Notes under the pieces: model-generated | The model's database searches: none | What the model was told of the DNA's origin: nothing | What the model saw: the letters and a program-made list of their open reading frames with translations, nothing else | Shown: in pieces, positions 58,438 to 64,000 of the stretch | How positions within the stretch are numbered: the first letter of the stretch is position 1 | How the letters are laid out: every line of letters begins with the position of its first letter | Program-made: the position numbers and the translations under genes | From: Xiphydria camelus | Taxonomy: Eukaryota; Arthropoda; Insecta; Hymenoptera; Xiphydriidae | DNA: 64,000 bases | Reading direction: 5' to 3' | Assembly: GCA_963678675.1 (NCBI GenBank) | Contig: OY783199.1 | Coordinates: 19,406,909 to 19,470,908, forward strand

Positions 58438-59289
58438 CACTTTTGCCAAAGCCGATGGAATTCCTTTCAGAGGACTGAACTTTTCTATCTACAAAAAGCT
58501 CCCATTCCAACATCCATCGAAGATATAGCCCACAGGTATAACACAAGTCTCGCCTTTTGTCCCGAAGCGTAGATACGCTCAACCCTTCATTTCCTCGCGC
58601 TGCTAACTCCGAGCGGCGCGACGTACCCGGTAAATTTATCCACGGGATCAATTTTATCGTGAAAACGAAACGCCTGGCGGACCCTACATCCGATAGAGCC
58701 TCGCGTGAAAAAATCGCGTCCCTTGGAACGGAACGGAGCGTAGGTAAAATGTTGTATGTTTGTACGCGAAACTACCCTGTCCCCCTAGGCGTGCCGTCCC
58801 ACAGCCACCGCATTTCCGAGCGACCAACGGTGGCGAGAGGAGAGGGAGGCGAATTTTCCCCGATACCGCAGGGACGCGAAGGAGGGTCTTAACGGGGTCC
58901 CTCTTTTCACCGGGAGCGAGATAGTCGCATTCTACGTCCCGCGGCAAAGCTCTCCGGGGGCGAGGTTACGTATGGAAGCGCGGGGACACTCGGAGGCCGT
59001 ACCGGAACCGATGTCGAATTGACCGTTTTGGAGCTTCGCGGAGGAGTCGTGGCTGTATATATTCGGTTTCTCCCGATAAACCGTCCGGGCGCGTTGTACG
59101 TGCGTTGCGCACGTACCGGAAGAACGCAGTTTCGGCTCCGTTTGTTCCGTTATTAATTCAACGCTGTCCATACGGCCTGGCGAGGAGCGCGATGAGTGCC
59201 TTCCGTGCCGCGTATGCATCGTCCCGCGCCGATTCAGACGTTGCGAACGCTGATATCGCTGTATCCACTTCCATTGTGATAGTCTCATT
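58438..59289. other. CpG-rich segment
   Basis: 58540-59280 is CpG-rich with frames on both strands (up to 124 codons) and no domain. Confidence 0.35.
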
Positions 59290-59535
59290 ACACTGAGAAA
59301 AAACACCTGGTTAATTTAACCAAAATTCTAGGGACCATTTGGTGAAATATAGATCCTTCATCTGTTTGGTTAAACCGATCATTTTCTACTTAGAATAACT
59401 ATGTAGTTAGAACATCTAAATATGTAATTAGAATAACTTGATATTTGGTTCAAATTACTAGTATTTCGGTTAGAAAAACTAAACTCGTTTATCCAGACGT
59501 ATTTTGTCATTTTAACAAAGTTATTTTTCTCAGTA
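59290..59535 (+). mobile_element. MITE family A, copy A12
   Basis: ACACTGAGAAAAAACACCTG, GGTTAATTTAACCAAAAT, ATTTGGTGAAATATAGATCC, motifs TTAGAATAACTATG and TTAGAATAACTTGA, end GTTATTTTTCTCAGTA. Confidence 0.92.
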
Positions 59536-59541
59536 TATCTA

Positions 59542-59734
59542 CACTGAAAAAAATTGACCAATTTGAACAAACCATTTGGTGAAATATGGATCCTTCGTCT
59601 GTTTGGTTAAACTGACCACTTTTTGGTTGTAATAACTAAATATTTGATTCAATCGACCAGTATTTTGGTTAGAATAACTAAATGTGTTTAGCTAGATGCA
59701 TTTTGTCATTTTAACCCAATTATTTTTCTCAGTG
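59542..59734 (+). mobile_element. MITE family A, copy A13, directly after A12
   Basis: CACTGAAAAAAATTGACC, AAACCATTTGGTGAAATATG, TTGGTTGTAATAACTAAAT, TTGGTTAGAATAACTAAAT, end TTATTTTTCTCAGTG before TA. Same orientation as A12 and six bases away. Two internal parts are deleted, giving 193 bp. Confidence 0.92.
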
Positions 59735-59971
59735 TACGAACTTTCGACTCGAGCCGTTGCAATACTCTTCCGAATAACACGACAATAACGCGTCGGTATC
59801 GACAAGTCTACGGGGAACAAGAGAACCTCGATTCTGGAATCAGCTGCTACCGACACATAGTTTAACGCGCACATACACGACGATACCGCAAAGGGGTGGA
59901 TGCTCGCTCGCGTGGATAGAAAATATCATCCGAGAATCCGCAAATATTCGTCCGTCAAGATTCTCTCTCCC
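59735..59971. other. Spacer
   Basis: No recognised feature. Confidence 0.3.
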
Positions 59972-60254
59972 ATTAAGGAGGTTCTATCGATAATAGAATT
60001 AAACACAACGATTTTGATCAAATTCGGTAAAGTGAACTCTTCAGTTGAATCGATAAATGTAAATGTCAGAACCTTTCGGTTATTTCGGTTATTTCGTGAT
60101 GGTTCCTCACCTATATATTTATTGTATATTGTTTATACGAGGTATTAAATCGCCACACAAATTTAATCGAAAGGTTCCAACGCTCATATCTATCGATTTA
60201 GCGAATTTGGTCAAAATCGCTCTGTTAATTCTATTATCGATAGAACTTCCTTAA
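59972..60254. mobile_element. Element J, copy J2
   Basis: Ends TTAAGGAGGTTCTATCGATA and, inverted, TTAAGGAAGTTCTATCGATA; arms extend through GAATTAA and ATTTTGATCAAATTCG/ATTTTGACCAAATTCG, about 100 bases each. TTAA at both extremes fits a TTAA target duplication, as used by piggyBac and Kolobok elements (family knowledge). The interior repeats CGGTTATTT. Confidence 0.85.
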
Positions 60255-61435
60255 AGCGAAAGCCGGCGTTTCCCGCCAGCGCAGCCGGAGTCGAAATTCT
60301 CGCTTGCCTTCGTGGGAAAACGAGCGTGGATCTCTCGTGGAGGGACGCGAGGATCGCGCGCAGGGAGAATGCGCGGCGTATGGATGTGGTAGACGCAGGG
60401 GTAGGTAGGTATATCTACGAGTTGCCAGCGGGTCCTTCCAGCGGGGCTCGTTCGCAGCTGTAGCGGTTCGAGCGTGTAGCCGCGGCAGCGTCTGGTCCAG
60501 GAGAAGCAGAACGAGCGAGCGAGCGAGCGAGCGAACGGGACGGGGTGCGGCGTCGCGACGCGGACGTAGCCAGGCGTCTCTCATTGATTACGCGAGAAAG
60601 AGGGAAAATTCCGGCGCATGCAGAAAGTGTAGGCGTGGCAACGCGTCGGCGTCTCGGCGCCTTATTCGTTGAAAACTTGGCGCGAAAGCCCGCCCCCGTC
60701 CCGGCCACCCTCGCGCGCCGTGCACCCTCACGGCGGTGGCTCGTCGTTGCTGACCGAAAGAACGCGCTTCAACGTCGGGACGCCTGGCCGACGCCATCAT
60801 TCCGATGATTTTTCGAGATCCTGGCTCCCTCTGCACGGTTAGCGCGGGAAGCAGCACCCTCTTTCAGTACGGATTCTGGCGCGAGGACCCTTTTCTCGAC
60901 GTTGCGACCCTCGCGAACGCGCTTCGCCGTCCTCGGAGCGCGAGACGACGTCGAGGGTGAGAAAGGCGCGGCGGGTGTATCGATGCGGGAGCTAATAAGT
61001 GGAAAGTCGTACGAAAGGGATTTCTTAGGGAAGAAAAATATAAAACTCATGAATTTTTTAACCCCTTTCAGGCCACACTGAGACTCGACATTCATATAAT
61101 ACGTTAGCGCATGAGAGAAAGACGAGAGAAAAAAAATGGAAACTTCAGTTTTCGACGATACTTAACATTTTTCAGAGCGCTGCAGATTTACTTGCAGACA
61201 CTCTCTGCTGTATAACCCCTGCGCTCGCGCGTGACTCTTCATCCCCACCATTCTTCTCCGCTGCGCGATCGCCGCTGCGTGATGCAAGGGACGACTGCAC
61301 TTGCAGCGAATGCGAAGGGAAGACGAGGCAGAGGAAGACTATCTTGATCGTACAATTTTCTCTTCGAATCGAGAATATCTCAAAATACGAGCAAAGCTTC
61401 TTATATGTCGTGCCAGGGTTGCTGGGTTTATCCTA
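60255..61435. other. GC-rich island then mixed spacer
   Basis: 60255-61000 is CpG-dense and holds a GAGC tetranucleotide run at 60512-60533. Overlapping frames up to 116 codons on both strands are Arg/Ala-rich. It may be a regulatory island. 61080-61435 is unremarkable. Confidence 0.35.
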
Positions 61436-61874
61436 TACTGAGAAAAGTATTTGGTTGAATCGATTTATTTGGTTTGAATTATTTCAAGCAATTAAATATT
61501 TTCTTCATTTAGGTAATTGTGTTCAATCCAATACCCGTTCATTCAAAACTATATACAGGTTGATATTTTGAAAACTTGCCACCCCAATATCTCAGAAAGT
61601 TACAGAGATTTTCTTAAAAAAAATACGGTTTCGGTTGTGAAGAGGGGGAACCAAAATGACATAATCGGAGACGCACCCCCTCCAACCCCCTTAGGGGTAG
61701 CCCCCCCAACTTTGTAATCTTAAATAGCAACCCCCCATGTGTGATACAGTGTTGGAAAACTCTTAAAAATGCTTTACAACAACACCAAATTTTGGTACCT
61801 TTCGATGAGTAGTTTTTGCGCAAATCGAGAAAGAAACTGCTAGTTGTCAATTTATTTATTAAAGGCCAATTGCG

Positions 61875-62063
61875 TTACAATAAATTTTCGAAATGATTCC
61901 CATTGATTTTTTGGACTTTTTCAAATGTTGTTCTTGAAATTTTGCGACATTCTTGCATAATTCTCTGTTTCAGTTGGTTAATGCTTGCTGGCTGAGTTTG
62001 AAAAACAACAGATTTCAGATGTCCCCATAAGAAGAAATCGCAATGAGTAAGATCAGATGATGG
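61875..62063 (-). pseudogene. C-terminal piece of a mariner-type transposase
   Basis: The minus-strand frame reads SSDLTHCDFFLWGHLKS, then a helical, glutamine-rich stretch (INQLKQRIMQECRKIS), TTFEKVQKINGNH, and stops at TAA after 62 codons. The (P)DLTxCDFFLWG block is the third catalytic aspartate region of mariner-type DDE transposases (family knowledge). There is no frameshift or stop within the piece. The N-terminal DNA-binding part and first two catalytic residues are absent, so it is non-functional. It is a different lineage from the fragment at 4180-4780. Confidence 0.9.
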
Positions 62064-62265
62064 AAATCACTTCGAAAATTTATTGTAATATAATTGACCT
62101 TTAATAAATAAATTGACAAAACTTACTTTTGGCAGTTTTTTTCTCGATTTGCGCGAAAACTACTCATCGAAAGGTACCAAAATTGGGTGTTGCTGTAAAG
62201 CATTTTTAAAGAGCTTTCCAACGCTGTATCACACATGGGAGGTTGCTATTTAAGATTACAAAGTT

Positions 62266-62277
62266 GGGGGGGGGGGG
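62266..62277 (+). repeat. G12 run in the right foldback arm
   Basis: The opposite arm has only seven C at the same place (61701-61707), so the tract length differs between arms. Confidence 0.8.
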
Positions 62278-62724
62278 CTACCCCTAAGGGGGTTGGAGTG
62301 GGTGCGTCTCCGAATATGTCATTTTGGTTCCCCCTCTCCACTGCCGAAACCGTATTTTTGTTTTTTAGAAAATTTCTGTAACTTTCTGAGATATTGGGGT
62401 AGCAAGTTTTCAAAATGTCACCCTGTATATACTAGTTTCAATATTTATGTTTAATATTTAATATATATGTTTAATCACGATAAGTAGGTATTTAGTTAAT
62501 ACATAAATACAACTTTACATATTTAGTGTGCCATATATGATTATTTATGTACAGTTTGATCAAGTATTTTTTTAGTGTGACTAATTGTTACTCACATTGA
62601 TTATGCTTATACTTGTTGTGAATGAGAGAGTATTGAAATAAATACTATTTCCTTATTTTAATTAAATATATTATTGTTAAGACTAATTAAATTTAATTTT
62701 TAACTAAATTTTTTTCTCAGTGTA

Positions 62725-62955
62725 CATTGAAAGAAAAATGTACCTAGTAAGTTTGATTAAATCAGCGAATGAGGGTGGGAAAATGTAGATCAAGTTACTT
62801 GGACTAATAATTGACTCGAATTGACTACAGCCTGTTTCCCTCAAATAGCCGTTAATCGTTATAACCAAATTTATTAGTCAGAGTAACTAGTTTTGTATTC
62901 CCTCACCCGTAAACGTAGATTTAATTTAATATATATTATCATTTTTTCTCACAGT
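62725..62955 (+). mobile_element. MITE family C, copy C4
   Basis: ACATTGAAAGAAAAATGTAC, GTTTGATTAAATCAGCGAAT, GGTGGGAAAATGTAGATCAA, TAATTGACTCGAATTGACTA, end ATTTTTTCTCACAGTA. It abuts G2, sharing the TGTA junction. Confidence 0.85.
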
Positions 62956-63884
62956 ATAAGTTTCTCAAAAATAATCATTTCTTCGCAAAAGAAAAGCATC
63001 GCCTCAAGGAGGTGATAGCTTTGCTCATCATTCGAACGAGCTGCATCCACAGTGATATAAAGATCAAGCGATATTTATTATCAAACGACGTAAACTTTCA
63101 TCGATTCTCTACAGAAACAAAATGTTCACTTGGCGCTCGGTCAAGTGACGCGCAACGCGGCCCAATTATAACGCGGCCTATATACCGTCGTACTCTTGCA
63201 CACGAAATATGTGTAATGAGCCAGCGAAAATACACGACGCTGATACCGGGCGTAGACCCACTCCCGCGAGAGAGGCACTCCTTTCTTTCTCCCGTGCGGG
63301 ATGAACGTTCGCGTAGATGGATCGGCTTAACGAGTAGCTCGGTTGCCACGGGACTTCGCAAATACGGCGTTGAAAAATTAGCCTCCTTACAAAAACTAGG
63401 AAGGGGTTGGCAGCGGTTCCAAAGGACGGCGACGGGGCAAGAGGGGGGTGGGATAAGGGGAGAGAACCGACCAATGCAAATACGACACGTTGTCGTGTCA
63501 GGTTGTATACGTGTATAGGTCTTCGTCGCTTTTTACAAAGGGCGCCCCAAAAGTGCGGGACGACGGGCGACTCCTGTCAAAAGAATGGATAAATAGGCCG
63601 GTCACCGCGACTCGGGCGATGCCATTTTGGCGAACGCCTTGGGCGCCCGAGTGGCGAACAGTGCCGAGAGAGTCAAAGGGATAATAGATAGATCGGTCGA
63701 TAATCATATTGAATTTCTAGCGATTGCCTTAGTACCGAATAAAGTTAATTTGGAAACGTAACGTTGAATAATAAGATTTACTTCGACTGCAATTATTTCG
63801 TTACGTATAAACATTTCATTCATATTGGTATAGAGACTTTGTAGATCGAAATGTCATCTTCGAACGAGTACTCTACACCAGGGG
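62956..63884. other. CpG-rich segment
   Basis: 63000-63700 is CpG-rich. The frame 63012-63518 (168 codons) overlaps minus frames and shows no domain. 63775-63870 holds CGACTGCAATTATTTCGTTA, a possible worn arm of family I. Confidence 0.35.
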
Positions 63885-64000
63885 AACAGTTTGTTAATAA
63901 TTAGTAAATTTAATTTCAAATACGGCGAAATAAATATTTTGTAAGGACAAGAAAATATATATTAATTATTCAAATGTTTATTTCATTCAAATGGTTGCCA
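63885..64000. mobile_element. MITE family D fragment, D5, cut by the window end
   Basis: After TA, CACCAGGGGAACAGTTTGTT, then D-like CGGCGAAATAAATATTTTGT, AATTATTCAAATGTTTATTT. The remainder lies beyond the window. Confidence 0.65.

Larger units (their letters stand above)
61556..62425. mobile_element. 870-bp foldback made of two mariner 3' ends
   Basis: Ends CAGGTTGATATTTTGAAAAC and, inverted, CAGGGTGACATTTTGAAAAC, flanked by TA on both sides. The arms 61556-61889 and 62075-62425 are near-identical inverted copies (TTGCxACCCCAATATCTCAG, GATACAGxGTTGGAAA, GATGAGTAGTTTT). Each arm begins at the last codons of the transposase and runs out to the 3' terminal repeat, so the element has two 3' ends and no 5' end. 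Confidence 0.9.
61436..62723 (+). mobile_element. MITE family G, copy G2, host of a nested foldback
   Basis: Left part TACTGAGAAAAGTATTTGG up to 61553; right part from 62428 through AGTAGGTATTTAGTTAATAC, CTCACATTGATTATGCTTAT to TTTTTTTCTCAGTG. The right part matches G1. The 870-bp foldback between them inserted at a TA. Confidence 0.8.

Noticed and set aside
3254..59734. CACTGAG ends as Transib (CACWRTG) elements
   Set aside because: Transib makes 5-bp target duplications, whereas clean copies here (C1, K, O) show TA on both sides.
3254..62955. The many regularly similar repeats as a CRISPR array
   Set aside because: They are 160-500 bp, dispersed, flanked by TA and self-complementary, which is MITE structure; no short direct repeats with spacers were seen.
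63012..63518. 168-codon open frame
   Set aside because: No domain, non-ATG or weak start, overlapped by minus-strand frames.

Overview
This window looks like non-coding DNA from an arthropod nuclear genome, most probably an insect and plausibly a hymenopteran (ant, bee or wasp). That placement is inference. It rests on AT-rich background broken by CpG-rich patches with no CpG loss, very dense short palindromic DNA transposons, mariner remnants, and no bacterial-style gene packing. I found no convincing complete host gene, tRNA, rRNA or CRISPR. The only protein-coding sequence I can assign to a family is two decayed mariner transposase fragments, at 4180-4780 and 61875-62063.

The dominant content is miniature inverted-repeat transposable elements (MITEs) and foldback elements, about 50 copies or fragments. 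I grouped them into families by comparing the copies with each other; the letters are mine. Many families with unrelated interiors (A, C, D, E, F, G, O, P, Q) share the same end, CACTGAGAAAAA or a close variant, normally flanked by TA. A second set (B, K, M, S, T) ends in CACGGAAAAA-like variants. Family A, with 13 copies, is the most abundant. Other families have their own ends: U and AD (TAAGGTAAG), J (TTAA-flanked), H (CAGGCTTCACAG), V (GGACCA), Y, Z, AA, AB, AC, AF, I and the 39.7 kb foldback.

Layout. 0-8 kb: a truncated MITE, C1, a deleted mariner carrying a nested MITE, and the X-B1-Z cluster. 8-20 kb: H inside D, then Y, B2, L1, F, D nested in J, foldback V, U, K nested in the loop of a foldback, A1, T, E1 and AA. 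20-32 kb: AD, a GA-rich GC island, AF, A2, L2, C2, the repeat-H-repeat composite, A3, A4, I1, AB, AC and A5. 32-48 kb: S1-A6, A7, A8, E2, the 39.7 kb foldback, A9, M, D4 with a retroposon-like insert, I2, B3 and G1 nested in S2. 48-64 kb: O, P, a large GC/GA-rich island at 53.5-55 kb, A10, C3-Q, A11, A12-A13, J2, another GC island, a head-to-head mariner 3'-end foldback nested in G2, C4 and a truncated D5.

Between the elements lie CpG-rich segments of about 0.3-1.5 kb: 9.0-9.9, 10.74-11.2, 12.3-12.76, 20.65-21.6, 24.3-25.0, 36.6-37.6, 38.5-39.3, 40.1-40.9, 47.1-48.05, 49.4-50.7, 53.5-55.1, 58.5-59.3, 60.25-61.0 and 63.0-63.7. They contain long open frames, but these are best explained by GC richness and GA repeats. 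They are the best places to look for promoters, 5' exons or enhancers with RNA or chromatin data. The window may be intergenic, or lie inside long introns of a large gene; sequence alone does not decide. Coordinates of element ends are good to a few bases where a TIR and TA are seen, and looser where marked.
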